A DNA stretch of 64,000 nt, taken from NCBI RefSeq assembly GCF_019175365.1, contig NZ_CP059572.1:5084001-5148000 (forward strand). The letters are read 5' to 3'. A program made the position numbers and the translations under genes. The number at the start of each line of letters is the position of its first letter. Position 1 is the stretch's first letter. Origin of the DNA: Actinomadura graeca (GTDB lineage: Bacteria > Actinomycetota > Actinomycetes > Streptosporangiales > Streptosporangiaceae). The notes under the pieces are model-generated. The model saw nothing but the letters and a program-made list of their open reading frames with translations. It ran no database searches and had not been told where the DNA came from. This document shows positions 12,339 through 23,532 of the stretch, one piece after another.

Positions 12339-15300
12339 CTACTCCTTGACCATCATCTTGCGCAGGCGGGGCCTGCTGGATTCGGTGAGGCCGTCCATTT
12401 CGACGGCCAGTGCCGAAACCGTGGGGAATTTGAGGATCGTCCCGACGGGGACGTCGATCCCGAGGTCGGCGCGGATGCGGCCGGACAACCGGGTCGCGAG
12501 CAGCGAATGCCCGCCGAGGTCGAAGAAGTCGTCGTCCACTCCGACCCTTTCGAGCCCGAGCACGTCGGCGTACAGCAGGCAGAGTGCCTTCTCCCGCGGC
12601 GTCCGCGGGGCCCGGCGGCCGTCCCCTCCGAACTCGGGGGCGGGCAGGGCGGCCCGGTCCAGCTTGCCGCCCGGCGTGAGCGGCAGCCGGCCGAGCGGCA
12701 CGAACGCCGACGGGACCATGAAGTCCGGGAGCCGCCGCGACAGATGGCCGCGCAGCTCGGCGGGGGACACGCCGTCCGGACCGGCGGGGACGACGTAGCC
12801 GACGAGCCGCCTGGCGCCGGAGACGTCGCCGCCGTCCCGGGCGACCACGACCGCCTGCGCCACCGCCGGATGCGACGCCAGCGCCGCCTCGACCTCGCCC
12901 GGCTCGATCCGGAACCCGCGGATCTTCACCTGCGCGTCGTCCCGCCCCAGGTACTCCAGATCGCCGGACGTGCTCCGGCGCACCAGGTCGCCGGTGCGGT
13001 ACATCCGCGACCCGGGCGGGCCGAACGGGCACGCGACGAAACGCCCGGCGGTCAGGCCCGGCCGCCGCAGATAACCTCGCGCGAGCCCGGAGCCCGACAG
13101 GTACAGCTCGCCGGGCACTCCGGCGGGCACCGGACGCAGCGCCGCGTCCAGCACGTAGGCGCCGGTGTTGTCCATGGGAAGCCCGATGGGCACGTTCTCG
13201 CCGACCGGCTCCCCGGCGGGCAGCGGATGGCTGGTGGCGTACACCGTCGTCTCCGTCGGCCCGTAGACGTGCACGAACGCGGTGTCCGGGCACGCGCCGA
13301 GCGCGCGCCGGAACGCGGGCGACGACGAGCGCTCACCGCCGGTCCACACCTCCCGCAGCCCCGCCATGCACGCCGCGTCCTCTTGGGCGAGGAGGTTGAA
13401 CAGCGCGGTGGTCAGGAACACCGAGGTCAGCCCGTGCGCGGTCACCTGCGCCGCGAGTGCGGCGGGATCGAGGGCGCCGGGCTCCGCCACCACGACCCGC
13501 CCGCCGCCCAGCAGCGGCGCCCACACCTCCCAGACGGACGCGTCGAACATGAGCGCCGAATGCAGCAGCACCCGCTCGTGGGCGCCGCCGCGCCACCGCC
13601 GGTCCAGGGCCAGGTCGACGACCGCGCGGTGGGTCGCCCCGACCCCCTTCGGCACGCCGGTCGACCCCGAGGTGTAGATCACGTAGGCCAGCCGGTCGGG
13701 CAGCCCCCGGGCCGTCCCTCCTTGCGGGTCGTCGTGCGGGCCGCTGCGCAGGTCCAGGTCGTCGGCCACCGCGTCCAGCTCGGCCGGCAGGACCCTCGGG
13801 CAGCCGGCGTCCGGCAGCCGCGCACCGGACTCCGCGCCGGTCACGAGAATGGCCGGGCGGACGTCGTCCAGCATGAAGCCGATCCGCTCGGCCGGGTAGC
13901 CGGGATCCACGGGCAGGTACGCGCCGCCCGCCTTCAGCACCGCGAGCAGCACCGCGAGCAGCTCCGCCGACGGCGGCAGGGCCACCGCCACCACCGACTC
14001 CGGTCCCACGCCGCGCGCCGTGAGCGCCCGTGCGAGACGGTCGGACCGCGCGTCGAGCTCCCGGTACGTCAGCGACCCCTCGTCCGACACCACCGCGACC
14101 GCTTCGGGCGTGGCCGCCGCCTGCCGCGCGAACAGCCCTGGGATGGTGAGGTCGGGAGTGGGGGCGGCGGTGTCGTTGAGTTCGCGGAGCAGATGGTCGC
14201 GTTCGGCCTCGTCCAGCACGTCGAGGGTCCCTACCGGGCGGGTGGGGTCCGCGGCCATCTGCGCGAGGATCCGGCCGAATCGCGTCGCCATCGTTGACGC
14301 GGCGTCCGCGTCGAACGCGTTCCGCTGGTACTGGAGCGTCAGCCGCAGCCGGGAGTCCGCGTCGGCCATCGCCATGACGGTCAGGGGATAGTGGGTCGCG
14401 GTGACCAGGCGGATGCCGGTGCAGCCGATCCCGGCGGCCTCACCCGCCTCGGCGAGACCGGTCCGATCCACCGGGAAGGACTCGAACGCCACATAGGTGT
14501 CGAACAGGGTCCTGAAGCCGGTCAGCCGCTGGACGTCGGTCAGCCCGGCGTGGTGGTGGTCCAGCAGCGCGGCCTGGCGGCCTTGCAACCCGGTCAGCAC
14601 GCGGGCGACGGAGTCCTCCGGCGCCCACCGCACCCGCACGGGGACGGCGTTGAGGAACATGCCGACCATCTCGTCCACGCCGGGCACCGCGGGCGGGCGG
14701 CCCGACACCGTCGCGCCGAAGACGACGTCCCGGCGGCCGGTCAGCCGCCCGCACAGGAGCGCCCACGCGCCCTGGACGATCGTGTTCGGCGTGACGCCCA
14801 TCTCCGCCGCGCGGCGCGACAGCTCCGCCGCGTCCCGCGCGGACAGCGGCACGGGCACCTGCCCCGCCCCGTCCTCGTCCACCCCGGGCGGGGCGGACGG
14901 ACCGGACGGGCCGTCGGGGGCGAGCATCACCGGCTCGTCCAGCCCGTCGAGGTCATCGGCCCATGCCCGCGCCGCCTCGTCCCGGTCCTGCGAGGACAGC
15001 CAGGCGAGGAAGCCGCGGTGGCCGGGGACGGGCGGCAGCGCCGACGCGTCGCCGCCCGACCCGTAGAGCCGCAGCAGGTCCTTCGCCAGCAACGGCAGCG
15101 ACCAGCCGTCGAACACCGCGTGGTGCGCGGTGAGCACCAGCTCCGACCGTTCCCGGCCCATCCCGACCAGGGTGAACCGGAGCAGCGGCGGCGACTCCAG
15201 GTCCAGCGGGACGCGGAGGTCGCCGGTGAGGAGCCGGTCGAAGGCCGCCTCGCGCTCGGCTTCGCCGAGGTCGCCGAGGTCGGCCTCCCGCCACGGCAGC

Positions 15301-18300
15301 GGGGCCTTCGCCAGCACCAGCTGGACGAGTTCCCCGGCGGCGCTCGTCACGAACGCGGTGCGCAGGGCGGCGTGGCGGTCGAGCAGGGCCTGTCCCGCCG
15401 CGCGGAGCCGGGCCGCGTCCACCTCCCCGCTCAGATGCAGGACGCATTGCACGCGGTACGGGTCGGACGCCGGCTCGTTCGCCATCGTGTGGAACAGCAG
15501 CCCCGACTGGAGCGGCGTCGGCGGCCAGACGTCGGACAGGCCGTGGTAGCGCCGCTCCCACGTCTCGATCTCGTCCTGCCCGACCGTCACCAGCGGCACG
15601 TCCGAAGGTGTCAGCCCGCCCACGCCGGGACGGGCGGCATGCGCGGCGAGCGCTTCGAGCGCGGCCAGCCACAGCCCGGCCAGCTCCCGCACCTCGGCGG
15701 AGGCGAGCACGCCGGCCGGGGCCGCGAACACGGCCTCCAGGCAGGGCCCGTCGCCTGTCTCCACGATCGCGGCGTTGATGTCCAGCTCGGACGGGACGGG
15801 CACGCTCGCCTCCCGCCCGATTCCCGGTCGGAAGTCCGGCTCGGCCGGCCCGGCGAACTCGGCGGCCGGCGTCCAGCCCGCCAACCGGGAAGCCTCGGAG
15901 GTCCTGGGAGCTTCCGGGGACCCGCCGGACGGACCCCGTTCCACGTAGGTGAAGCCGATCTGCCCGGCCGGGAGGTCGCGGAGCGCAGGGGCCGTCTCCG
16001 GGTTCAGGTACCGGAGCAGGCCGTAGCCGATGCCCTTGTCCGGGACGGCGCGCAGCCGTTCCTTGACCGTCTTGATCACCGCGCTCGCGGCCGGGCCGGC
16101 CCGGAACGCCTCCTCCACATCGATCCCGGAGAGGTCCAGGCGGACCGGGTACACGCTGGTGAACCCGCCGACGGTGCGGGTCAGGCCGGCGCCCGGCAGC
16201 ACGCCCTCCGCCCGGCCGTCGCCCGTCAGCCGCACGAGCGCCGACGGCTCGTCCACCCCCCGGCGGCGGCGCCACTCCGCCACCGCCATCGCCAGACCGG
16301 CCAGCAGGCCGTCGCCGGTCTCGCCGTGGAAGACCGCCGGCATCCTGGTCAGCAGCGTCTCCGTCGCCGGGGCCGGCAGCCGGACCGCGACCTTCTCCAC
16401 GGTGGCGGCGACGTCGGCCTCCGGGTCCAGCCGCCGCGCGCCGAGCAGCGGGTCCGGGCCGTCCAGCGCCGACCGCCAGAACGGCAGCTCCGCGACCCGC
16501 CCGGGACGTGACGCCTCGTCCGCCAGCGCGTGCGCCCAGCGCCGCGCCGAGGTGGGCACCGGCGGCGGCGCCGGATCCCGCCCCGCGCGCACCCGCGCCC
16601 AGGTCTCCGCGAGGTCGCGGACGAGGATCCGCCACGACACCGCGTCGACCACCAGGCGGTGCAGGACGATCAGCAACCGGCCAGCGGCCGCCACGCCCCC
16701 GCCCCCATCCCGGGACGCGGTCCCGTTCCCGTTCCCGTTCGCGGCCACCGGGTCGAACCACACGAACTGCGCCATCACGCCCGCCGCCGGGGCGAGCCGC
16801 CGCGCCGCCCCGTCCAGTTCGCGTGCCACGAGCCGCCGCCAGCCCTCCGTGTCCCAGCGGCCGTCGCACCCGACCCGGCGGGTCAGCGCCTTCGCGTCCA
16901 CCGCGCCGTCCACGCCGCCGTCCGCCGGGGCCGGGGGGTCGACCCGCAGGCCAGGGCCGTCCTCCCGCACCAGGCGGGAACGGAGGACGTCATGGCGGGC
17001 CAGCACCGCGCCGAGCGTCGCCGTCAGCGCGGCGCGGTCGACGTCCTCGGGCAGCTCCAGCACCCTGGCCTGGAGGAACTCGCCGAATCCGGGCCCCTGG
17101 CCGAGCAGCCGCTGCGCCTCGGGCGGCAGCGGCATCCAGCCGATGCCATCGTCGTCCCGGTCCTGCGGGCGGGTGCCCGCGGCGTCCCGGCGGTTCGCCA
17201 CCGCGGCCTCGGCCAGCCTCGCCACCGTCCGGTGCTCGAAGATCTGCCGGGCGCTCACGTGCACGTCCCGCGCGCGGGCCCGCGTCACCACCTGGATCGA
17301 CTGGATGCTGTCGAGGCCGAGCGCGAAGAAGTCGTCGTCGATGCCCATCCGGTCCACGCCGAGCAGCCCGGCGAACGCCTCCGCCAGGACGGCCTCCTCC
17401 GGGGTCCGCGGCGCCCGGTGGGCGTCCCGGGTGACCAGCGGGTCGGGCAGGGCCGCCCGGTCCACCTTCCCGCTCGCCGTCAGCGGCAGGCGGTCCAGGG
17501 GCATCAGCGCCGACGGCACCATGTGGTCCGGGAGGCGCCGTGCCGCGTGCGCGCGCACGTCCGCGGTCATCACACCGGACGACAGGTCGATCTCACCGTC
17601 GTGGACGACCCGGCCCGATCCGTTTCCGCGCGGGACGAAGTACCCCACCAGCCGCGGGCCCGCCGGTGTCTCCCGTGCCAGGACGACCGCCTTCGCCACG
17701 CCCGGGTGCGCCTCCAGCACGGCCTCGACCTCGCCCGGCTCGATGCGGAACCCGCGGATCTTGACCTGGTCGTCCGCGCGTCCCCGGAACCGCAGCTCGC
17801 CGTCCGGCGCGGCGACCACCACGTCTCCCGTGCGGTACATGCGTTGGCCTGGTGTGCCGTAGGGGCAGGCGATGAAGCGGGTTGCGGTGAGTGCGGGCTG
17901 GTGGAGGTATCCGCGGGCGAGTGCGGGTCCGGTGAGGTAGAGCTCGCCGGGTGTTCCGGGGGGTGCGGGCTGGAGGGTGTGGTCCAAGACGTGGATGCCG
18001 GTGCCGGTGATGGGGTGGCCGATGGGTGGTGGGGTGCCGTCGCCGGGGAGGGGGTGGCTCATGGTGGCGATGACGGTGGTCTCGGTGGGCCCGTAGGCGT
18101 TGATCATGCGGTGGTGGGTGGCCCAGTGGGCGGTCAGGTCGGCGGAGGTGGCGTCGCCGCCGACGACCAAGGCGTGGACGGTGGGCAGTGTGCCGGGTGC
18201 CAGGGTCGCCAGGACCGGCGGCGGCAGCAGCACATGCGTGACGCCTGAGGTGGTGATGGTGTCGGTCAGGGGTGTGCCGGGTGCGAGGTCGTCTTTGTCG

Positions 18301-19022
18301 GCCAGGACGAGGGTGGCGCCGGTGAGCAGTGCGGTGGTCATTTCCCAGACCGAGGCGTCGAAGCTGGGCGAGGCGAACTGCAACACCCGGCTTTCAGGCG
18401 TCACCTCCAGCCGCTCCACCTGCGTCGCCAGCAGACCCGCCACCCCCGAGTGGGTGACCGCGACGGCCTTGGGATAGCCGGTCGACCCGGAGGTGTAGAT
18501 GACGTAGGCCGTGTTCTGCACCGACAACGGGGCGACCCGGTCCGCGTCCATCACCGGCGCGGGATCGGCGGCGGCCACGGCCATCACCACGTCGGGATCG
18601 TCGAGCCGCAGTACCGGCACCGCGAGCTCCGGCAGCCGTTCCGCCGTCCCGACGTCGCCGATCACCAGGCGCGCCCGCGAATCCGTCACCATGAAGGCGA
18701 CGCGGTCCGCCGGGTAGGCGGCGTCCACCGGCAGGTACGCGCCGCCGGCCTTCATGATGGCCAGAACCGCGACCACCGCCTCCGGCGCCCGCGGCAACGC
18801 CACCCCCACCACCGACTCCGGCCCCACGCCGCGTGCGGCGAGGACCCGCGCGAGACGGTTGGCCCGGTCGTCGAGCTCCCGGTAGGTCAGCGGCTCCGCG
18901 CCGGGCGTCCCGGCGCGGAGCACGGCGATCCCGTCCGGACGCGCGGCGACCCGGCGGCCGAACAGCTCCGCGATCGTCGCCGCGGGCGCCGGCCCGGTGG
19001 TGTCCATCTGCCCGCTCGGCAT
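12339..19022 (-). CDS. Nonribosomal peptide synthetase, initiation protein (A-T-E*-C-A-T)
   Basis: The 2227-residue protein begins directly with an A domain, so it should load the first residue. Order: A1 (about 15-520), T1 with Ser572 in a GLDS motif, an epimerization-type domain (about 620-1040), a DCL-type C domain (HHAVFDG at 1300), A2, and T2 with Ser2173. A1 pocket residues read DAWLVGAVI, close to leucine-type codes; A2 reads DAWFWGVVY, which I cannot assign. The E domain has HRLVVDA (788-794) where HHxxxDG is expected and TGDGRAEG where EGHGRE is expected, so epimerase activity is doubtful. ATG at 19022 has GGAAGGAG six bases upstream and is preferred to the in-frame GTG at 19049. It lies in an operon with the MbtH and heme-enzyme genes upstream and the larger synthetase 7 bases downstream. 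Confidence 0.95.
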   Translation of the reverse strand: MPSGQMDTTGPAPAATIAELFGRRVAARPDGIAVLRAGTPGAEPLTYRELDDRANRLARVLAARGVGPESVVGVALPRAPEAVVAVLAIMKAGGAYLPVDAAYPADRVAFMVTDSRARLVIGDVGTAERLPELAVPVLRLDDPDVVMAVAAADPAPVMDADRVAPLSVQNTAYVIYTSGSTGYPKAVAVTHSGVAGLLATQVERLEVTPESRVLQFASPSFDASVWEMTTALLTGATLVLADKDDLAPGTPLTDTITTSGVTHVLLPPPVLATLAPGTLPTVHALVVGGDATSADLTAHWATHHRMINAYGPTETTVIATMSHPLPGDGTPPPIGHPITGTGIHVLDHTLQPAPPGTPGELYLTGPALARGYLHQPALTATRFIACPYGTPGQRMYRTGDVVVAAPDGELRFRGRADDQVKIRGFRIEPGEVEAVLEAHPGVAKAVVLARETPAGPRLVGYFVPRGNGSGRVVHDGEIDLSSGVMTADVRAHAARRLPDHMVPSALMPLDRLPLTASGKVDRAALPDPLVTRDAHRAPRTPEEAVLAEAFAGLLGVDRMGIDDDFFALGLDSIQSIQVVTRARARDVHVSARQIFEHRTVARLAEAAVANRRDAAGTRPQDRDDDGIGWMPLPPEAQRLLGQGPGFGEFLQARVLELPEDVDRAALTATLGAVLARHDVLRSRLVREDGPGLRVDPPAPADGGVDGAVDAKALTRRVGCDGRWDTEGWRRLVARELDGAARRLAPAAGVMAQFVWFDPVAANGNGNGTASRDGGGGVAAAGRLLIVLHRLVVDAVSWRILVRDLAETWARVRAGRDPAPPPVPTSARRWAHALADEASRPGRVAELPFWRSALDGPDPLLGARRLDPEADVAATVEKVAVRLPAPATETLLTRMPAVFHGETGDGLLAGLAMAVAEWRRRRGVDEPSALVRLTGDGRAEGVLPGAGLTRTVGGFTSVYPVRLDLSGIDVEEAFRAGPAASAVIKTVKERLRAVPDKGIGYGLLRYLNPETAPALRDLPAGQIGFTYVERGPSGGSPEAPRTSEASRLAGWTPAAEFAGPAEPDFRPGIGREASVPVPSELDINAAIVETGDGPCLEAVFAAPAGVLASAEVRELAGLWLAALEALAAHAARPGVGGLTPSDVPLVTVGQDEIETWERRYHGLSDVWPPTPLQSGLLFHTMANEPASDPYRVQCVLHLSGEVDAARLRAAGQALLDRHAALRTAFVTSAAGELVQLVLAKAPLPWREADLGDLGEAEREAAFDRLLTGDLRVPLDLESPPLLRFTLVGMGRERSELVLTAHHAVFDGWSLPLLAKDLLRLYGSGGDASALPPVPGHRGFLAWLSSQDRDEAARAWADDLDGLDEPVMLAPDGPSGPSAPPGVDEDGAGQVPVPLSARDAAELSRRAAEMGVTPNTIVQGAWALLCGRLTGRRDVVFGATVSGRPPAVPGVDEMVGMFLNAVPVRVRWAPEDSVARVLTGLQGRQAALLDHHHAGLTDVQRLTGFRTLFDTYVAFESFPVDRTGLAEAGEAAGIGCTGIRLVTATHYPLTVMAMADADSRLRLTLQYQRNAFDADAASTMATRFGRILAQMAADPTRPVGTLDVLDEAERDHLLRELNDTAAPTPDLTIPGLFARQAAATPEAVAVVSDEGSLTYRELDARSDRLARALTARGVGPESVVAVALPPSAELLAVLLAVLKAGGAYLPVDPGYPAERIGFMLDDVRPAILVTGAESGARLPDAGCPRVLPAELDAVADDLDLRSGPHDDPQGGTARGLPDRLAYVIYTSGSTGVPKGVGATHRAVVDLALDRRWRGGAHERVLLHSALMFDASVWEVWAPLLGGGRVVVAEPGALDPAALAAQVTAHGLTSVFLTTALFNLLAQEDAACMAGLREVWTGGERSSSPAFRRALGACPDTAFVHVYGPTETTVYATSHPLPAGEPVGENVPIGLPMDNTGAYVLDAALRPVPAGVPGELYLSGSGLARGYLRRPGLTAGRFVACPFGPPGSRMYRTGDLVRRSTSGDLEYLGRDDAQVKIRGFRIEPGEVEAALASHPAVAQAVVVARDGGDVSGARRLVGYVVPAGPDGVSPAELRGHLSRRLPDFMVPSAFVPLGRLPLTPGGKLDRAALPAPEFGGDGRRAPRTPREKALCLLYADVLGLERVGVDDDFFDLGGHSLLATRLSGRIRADLGIDVPVGTILKFPTVSALAVEMDGLTESSRPRLRKMMVKE
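17824..18393. repeat. NRPS recombination block A, copy 2
   Basis: Partner of 6561-7131, about 570 bases, same orientation, 11.3 kb apart. The two A domains therefore have nearly the same pocket (DAWLVGAVI here, DAWLIGAVI there). Confidence 0.85.
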
Positions 19023-19101
19023 CGGTGCTCCTTCCAGCGGGGCCGGCACGTCCGCCCGCAGCGGGATCGGCGCCGGAGTCGGGTGGGGGCGGTCGGGTCC
19101 G

Positions 19102-20484
19102 CTAGACGACGCGGCGCGGCGGCCGGGAGAACGGCGTGCGCTGCGCGAAGAAGTTCAGCCGCTCCTGCACGTCGCGGAAGTTCTCCTGCGTCGCCCTGCC
19201 GGTCAGGTCGAGCAGCAGCGTGTCGGACGAGCCAGGCCCGTCGAGGTACCCGGCCAGCGGGCCGCTGCCGCTCGTCGGGTGGTCGCGCTTGGCGACGCGC
19301 GCCAGCGGGTCCGACGTCACCGCGTTGTCCCGCATCTTGCGGACGGTGCGGACCGCGTCCGGGGAGCCGGTGAGCGACTTCGTCTCCTGCCCGCCCAGGT
19401 TGTTGCGGGGCAGGTGCAGGTGCATGTCGCGCCACGCGAAGATGAAGACCCGCAGGTCGGACGCGTGCCGGCGCAGCCGCGGCAGCAGCGGGTGCCCGTC
19501 GCCGGAGTCCTGGAGCGTCCCGATCGCCTCGGCGAACTGCTCGTACAGGTCGGTGAACAGGTGGAACCGCATGCTGACCGAGTGGCTGCCGCTGGTCAGG
19601 CCGAGGTTCTCCCGGATCTGGTGGTAGTCGTGGGTGCTCAGGTTGTCGACGATCGGCGGCAGGCACGCCTCGATCGGCGCGTACAGGTCCGCGACGCCGT
19701 CGAGCAGCTCCACCGCGCGGCCGACGTCGCCGTCGCGCGCGGCGCGGGTCGCGGCCTCCAGCCGGTCGTTGATCTCCCGGACGAGGAGTTCGGGGATCTG
19801 GTGCAGGCCCCGGAACTGCGTGAAGTAGGTGTCGCCGGTCAGGCGGTGCTCGTGCACCGCGTGCCGGAGGTGGTCGGAGGCGAGGAGCCGGCCGATCTCC
19901 ACGCCGGGCGCCGGGTGCGCCGCGCGGGCCAGGTTCCCGCTCCATACGCGGGCGTCGTGGTTGGCGATGCGGGCGCAGTGCAGGATGCCGTACTCGACGC
20001 TCTCCAGGGACGCCCCGGCGATCGTCGCCTGCACGTCCACGCCGCCCTGCTCGACGAAGTCCGACAGCGCCTTGTCGAAGCCCTGCATCGCCGGGAGGAA
20101 CTCGGTGAACGCCGGGGTCGAGTCGACGGGCCAGCGCGGCGAGTCGCCGCTCCACCCGTCGCTGACGCGGAGCGCGTCCACGCTCAGGCGGACGAGCACG
20201 CGGTGGAAGCTGCGCACCCAGTGGAGCTGCGTCACGCACCGGTCGAGGTCCTGCCTGCCGAGGTGCTCGGCGGCCCGGTCGAGAAGGTCGGTGAGATTGT
20301 GCAGCGCGATCTCGGCGGACTGGTAAAGCCCGACGAGCAGCGCCTCCTTTGTGGCCGGCTCCACCGTCATGGCCTCGCGTGCGGCCTCGATGGCACTGAG
20401 GCTTTGCAGGGAATGGTAATGCTCGGCGATGACACCGCGCTTGTTGCGCGCCGGCTGCTGCTCGGTCTTCAGCTCAGTTGACAA
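19102..20484 (-). CDS. Tryptophan 2,3-dioxygenase/PrnB-superfamily-like heme enzyme in the NRPS operon
   Basis: This 460-residue, mostly helical protein carries, in order, the motifs that mark the tryptophan-dioxygenase superfamily: an [11 protein letters not shown] helix (228-238), a [10 protein letters not shown] loop (291-300) followed by an Arg-containing helix, and [14 protein letters not shown] (351-364), whose histidines (355/357) sit where the proximal heme ligand is found. The family includes PrnB and the histidine-ligated heme aromatic oxygenases that prepare unusual amino acids. In this operon it probably supplies or modifies an aromatic precursor of the peptide; that role is inference. 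The start is TTG with GGAGAG five bases upstream; no better in-frame start is seen. It lies 79 bases before the initiating synthetase. The protein is longer than typical bacterial TDO, and the exact family is not certain. Confidence 0.55.
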   Translation of the reverse strand: MSTELKTEQQPARNKRGVIAEHYHSLQSLSAIEAAREAMTVEPATKEALLVGLYQSAEIALHNLTDLLDRAAEHLGRQDLDRCVTQLHWVRSFHRVLVRLSVDALRVSDGWSGDSPRWPVDSTPAFTEFLPAMQGFDKALSDFVEQGGVDVQATIAGASLESVEYGILHCARIANHDARVWSGNLARAAHPAPGVEIGRLLASDHLRHAVHEHRLTGDTYFTQFRGLHQIPELLVREINDRLEAATRAARDGDVGRAVELLDGVADLYAPIEACLPPIVDNLSTHDYHQIRENLGLTSGSHSVSMRFHLFTDLYEQFAEAIGTLQDSGDGHPLLPRLRRHASDLRVFIFAWRDMHLHLPRNNLGGQETKSLTGSPDAVRTVRKMRDNAVTSDPLARVAKRDHPTSGSGPLAGYLDGPGSSDTLLLDLTGRATQENFRDVQERLNFFAQRTPFSRPPRRVV

Positions 20485-20540
20485 GAGTTCTCTCCAGCCC
20501 TGTCAGGGAATGTACGGAGTACCCGGCTCTTTCCGTTCGT

Positions 20541-20771
20541 TCAGGCCGTGCCGCCCGCGTCGGCGGCCATGGACTCACGCAGGCTTCTGGGCCGCAGGTC
20601 AGTCCAGTTCTCCTCGATGTATCCCAGGCAGTCCTGGCGGTTCTCCGGGCCGAACACGGCCTGCCAGCCGGACGGCACGTCGGCGAAGAACGGCCAGAGC
20701 GAATGCTGATCCTCATCGTTCACCAGAACGAGGAAACGCCCCTCTTCATCGTCGAATGGATTGGTGCTCAC
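20541..20771 (-). CDS. MbtH family protein
   Basis: A 76-residue MbtH protein, the small chaperone that binds and activates NRPS adenylation domains. The family signature is complete: [10 protein letters not shown] at the start, SLWPFF in the middle with the conserved tryptophans, and a C-terminal [14 protein letters not shown] segment. GTG at 20771 begins VSTNPFDD and has AGGGGG eight bases upstream, so it is preferred to the longer in-frame ATG at 20876. As the first gene of the operon it probably serves both synthetases downstream. Confidence 0.95.
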   Translation of the reverse strand: MSTNPFDDEEGRFLVLVNDEDQHSLWPFFADVPSGWQAVFGPENRQDCLGYIEENWTDLRPRSLRESMAADAGGTA

Positions 20772-20892
20772 ACCCACACCCCCTTGCCTGTCGGGTAGCT
20801 CGATCACAGGCGATCGAAGCGGGGCTCCAGCGATATCCGCCCGCTTTTCCAATTCATTGCCGACGAGCCTAGCCACGACCGATAACTGATCG

Positions 20893-21510
20893 TTAACGCC
20901 GCCGATAACGTCGGCCCCGGGAGCCGGTGCGCGCCGCCGCGGCCCTTCTCCGCCGCTGGTAGGCGAAGGCCGTCAGGCCCAGTAGCGGCCCCCAGGCGAG
21001 CATCGGCACGTAGGTGGCGCTCATGACCCACGCCGCCGTCCCCTCGGGGAAGGAGGGGTCGGACCCGTGCCCGCCGAGCACCCGGACGATCTTGATGGCG
21101 AAGGCGGCGCCGAAGCCCGTCAGGATCGCGGTGGCGCACCAGGCGGGGATCAGCGCGGCGGGCGGGGGGACCCTCCTCCCCCCGGCGAAGGGGATCCAGG
21201 CGGGCACCCGCTCGCCCCACGGCCGCACGAGCCCGAGCGCCAGGAGCGCGCAGCACTCCGTCACCAGGCTCAGCAGGATCGGCCACACCGACCCCCGCCC
21301 GGGCATCCGGGCCTCCTGGAGCCATGCCTGGTCGAAGCCGACCGGGACGCCGGCGGCCATGGCGATCCTCCACAGCCCGGAGGGGAGGGGCGCCAGCGCG
21401 GAGGCGTGCGCCGTCCAGCGGGCCCACCGGGGGAGGTCCGGGAGGTCCGGGAGGTCCGAGACGGACGGCGCGGGCGATGAGGACGCCGAGTGGCGTGATG
21501 TGCTCGTCAT
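20893..21510 (-). CDS. Four-helix membrane protein of unknown function
   Basis: This 205-residue protein has a Ser/Pro-rich N-terminus with short DLP repeats, four likely membrane helices (about residues 40-58, 76-97, 115-140 and 160-182) and a very basic Arg-rich C-terminal tail that should face the cytoplasm. I do not recognise a family. It is transcribed away from the two-component kinase gene that starts 121 bases away, and in the same direction as the NRPS operon, 121 bases before the MbtH start. A role in sensing with the kinase is possible but unproven. Confidence 0.65.
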   Translation of the reverse strand: MTSTSRHSASSSPAPSVSDLPDLPDLPRWARWTAHASALAPLPSGLWRIAMAAGVPVGFDQAWLQEARMPGRGSVWPILLSLVTECCALLALGLVRPWGERVPAWIPFAGGRRVPPPAALIPAWCATAILTGFGAAFAIKIVRVLGGHGSDPSFPEGTAAWVMSATYVPMLAWGPLLGLTAFAYQRRRRAAAARTGSRGRRYRRR

Positions 21511-21597
21511 GGGTCGAGCGTCGGCGGGCGGGGCGGTGCCCCACCAGATGCCGATCGGCCTGGAGACCGCCGCCGCGGAAGGTGCCTTCCGGCACCG

Positions 21598-21625
21598 TTG
21601 CCGGGGCCCGCGGGCACCTTAGGCT
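21598..21625 (+). promoter_or_regulatory. Candidate promoter giving a leaderless kinase mRNA
   Basis: TTGCCG (21598-21603) and TAGGCT (21620-21625) are separated by 16 bases, and the kinase ATG is only 7 bases past the -10. No ribosome site precedes the ATG, which fits leaderless initiation. A GGTGCC/GGCACC inverted repeat lies at 21581-21596 just upstream. Confidence 0.5.
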
Positions 21626-21631
21626 CGGGCC

Positions 21632-22807
21632 ATGCGAGCAGAGCAGGGGTCGTGGCCGTCCGCCGCCGCGGCGGGGGCGGTCCTGGCGGGGCTGGCCGCC
21701 TCCCCGGTGTACGACCCGGTCGCGACCGTGCCCGCCGCCGTGGCGGTGGCCGCGGCGGTGCTGAGCGTGCGCCCGGCCGTCCGCCCGTGGCAGGGGTGGA
21801 GCGCGGCCGCGGCCGCCGCCGTCTCGATCGCCGCCGACGCGGTGTATCCGAGGGCGGGGTCCGCCGACGTCCCGGAGGCCGCGCAGGTCCTCGGGTACGT
21901 GGAGATGGCCGCGCTGATGGTGGCGGCGGGCGGCGTCGCCCGCTGGGCGCCGCCCCGGCGGGCGGTCGTGCTGGCCGCCGCGTGCGGCGCCGCCGTCGTC
22001 GCGCTCGTGCTCCGGCTGATCGTGGCGAGCACCGACGTCTCCGCGGCGGCCGCGGCGACGGCCTGCGCGATCTTCTCCGCCGGGACGGCCGCGGCCGTCG
22101 CCGCGGGAACGTACCTGCGGCTCCTGGAGGCCCGCCGGGCGCGCGCGGTGGCCGCCGCCCGCAGCGCGCAGCGCCTGGAACTGGCGCAGGACCTGCACGA
22201 CTTCGTCGCCCACGACGTGAGCGCGATCGTCGCCCAGGCGCAGGCGGGCAGGCTCGTCGCCGTCCGCGACCCCGAGCGCGCCGCCGAGCTGTTCGCCCGC
22301 GTCGAGGAGGCCGGGCAGCGCGCCCTGTCCTCGATGGACCAGGCCGTGGACGCCCTGCGCCCGGACCGGGACCGGCCCGCGGGACGGACCCCGCAGCCCG
22401 GCCTGGACGAGCTGCCGGAGCTGGCCGAACGCTACTCCGGCGCCGGGCCCGCCACGGTCGCGCTCACCCTCGAACCCGGCCTGGACGCCTCGCGTGAGGA
22501 GGCCACCACCGTGTACCGCGTCGTCGTGGAGGCGCTGACCAACGTGCGCCGCCACGCCCCCGGTGCCGGTGCCGTCGATGTCGGCGTCCGGCGCACCTCG
22601 TGCGGCGCGCTGGAGGTCGTCGTCACCAACGACTCGGGCGGCCGCCCGTCCCCCGCGTCCCGCGCCCGGCGCCGGGGCGGGACGGGACTGCCGGGGCTCG
22701 CCGAGCGCGTGGGCGCCCTCGGCGGCGAGTTCACCGCGGGCCCGCACGGCGGCGGCTGGCGCGTGGCCGCCGTCCTGCCGCCCGCGTCCGGAGGCGCACG
22801 GCGATGA
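21632..22807 (+). CDS. Two-component sensor histidine kinase (HisKA_3 / NarL-partner type)
   Basis: The 391-residue kinase has a hydrophobic N-terminal half with about five membrane helices (residues 10-165), then a dimerization helix with the phosphoacceptor histidine in DLHDFVAHDVS, and a GHKL ATPase with an N-box helix (VVEALTNVRRHAP) and a GTGLPGL G-box. This is the usual kinase type paired with LuxR-like regulators. Its ATG is probably leaderless. The stop overlaps the regulator start by ATGA, so the two are translated together. The short extracellular loops suggest a membrane or envelope signal, but the ligand is unknown. It may influence the adjacent NRPS operon; nothing in the sequence proves this. 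Confidence 0.93.
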   Translation: MRAEQGSWPSAAAAGAVLAGLAASPVYDPVATVPAAVAVAAAVLSVRPAVRPWQGWSAAAAAAVSIAADAVYPRAGSADVPEAAQVLGYVEMAALMVAAGGVARWAPPRRAVVLAAACGAAVVALVLRLIVASTDVSAAAAATACAIFSAGTAAAVAAGTYLRLLEARRARAVAAARSAQRLELAQDLHDFVAHDVSAIVAQAQAGRLVAVRDPERAAELFARVEEAGQRALSSMDQAVDALRPDRDRPAGRTPQPGLDELPELAERYSGAGPATVALTLEPGLDASREEATTVYRVVVEALTNVRRHAPGAGAVDVGVRRTSCGALEVVVTNDSGGRPSPASRARRRGGTGLPGLAERVGALGGEFTAGPHGGGWRVAAVLPPASGGARR

Positions 22808-23487
22808 TCGACATCCTGATCGCCGACGACCAGGAGGAGATCCGCGGCGCGTTCCGCCTCATCCTGGAGTCCCAGCCCGACCTGCGGGTGGTCGCCGAGG
22901 CCGGGGACGGCGGCGCCGCCGTCGAGCTGGCGCGGCGGCACCGTCCCGACGTCGTCCTCGCCGACATCCGGATGCCCGTCCTCGACGGGCTGGAGGTGAC
23001 CCGGGCCCTGGCCGGTCCCGGCGTCGCCGACCCGGTCCGCGTGGTGGTGGTGACGACGTTCGACCTGGACGAGTACGTCGACGCGGCGCTGCGCAACGGC
23101 GCCTGCGGCTTCCTGCTCAAGCGCTCCACCCCGGCCCTTCTCGTCGAGGCCGTGCGCGCCGCGGTCGCCGGGGACGCCCTGATCAGCCCGCAGATCACCG
23201 TGCGGCTGCTGCGGCACCTCGCGCGCCCGGCGCCGACCCGTCCCGCACCGGCGGCACCGTCCGCCGTGTCCGCGCCGCGGGTTGAACTGACGCCGCGTGA
23301 GACCGGCATCGTGGCGCTGATCGCCGCGGGCAGGACGAACGCCGAGATCGCCGGTGAGCTCCACCTCTCCCATGGCACCGTCAAGAACTACATCGCCGCG
23401 ATCCAGACCAAGCTCGGGACCCGCAACCGGGTGGGCATCGCCGCGTGGGCGTGGGACCACGGCCACGCCACCGGCCAGGCCCCCTGA
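22804..23487 (+). CDS. LuxR/NarL-family response regulator
   Basis: A 227-residue regulator partnered with the kinase that overlaps it by four bases. The receiver domain opens with DILIADDQEEIR, has the phosphoacceptor Asp in VVLADIRMP, the conserved Thr in VVTTF and the Lys in FLLKRS. A Pro/Ala linker joins it to a C-terminal LuxR helix-turn-helix (LTPRETGIVALIAAGRTNAE, then LSHGTVKNY). The true start is the ATG at 22804. It converges with the glutamate decarboxylase gene. Confidence 0.95.
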   Translation: MIDILIADDQEEIRGAFRLILESQPDLRVVAEAGDGGAAVELARRHRPDVVLADIRMPVLDGLEVTRALAGPGVADPVRVVVVTTFDLDEYVDAALRNGACGFLLKRSTPALLVEAVRAAVAGDALISPQITVRLLRHLARPAPTRPAPAAPSAVSAPRVELTPRETGIVALIAAGRTNAEIAGELHLSHGTVKNYIAAIQTKLGTRNRVGIAAWAWDHGHATGQAP

Positions 23488-23532
23488 CGACCACCGGCCC
23501 GTCGTGCGTGGTGATCATCGTGCGTCCGCCGG

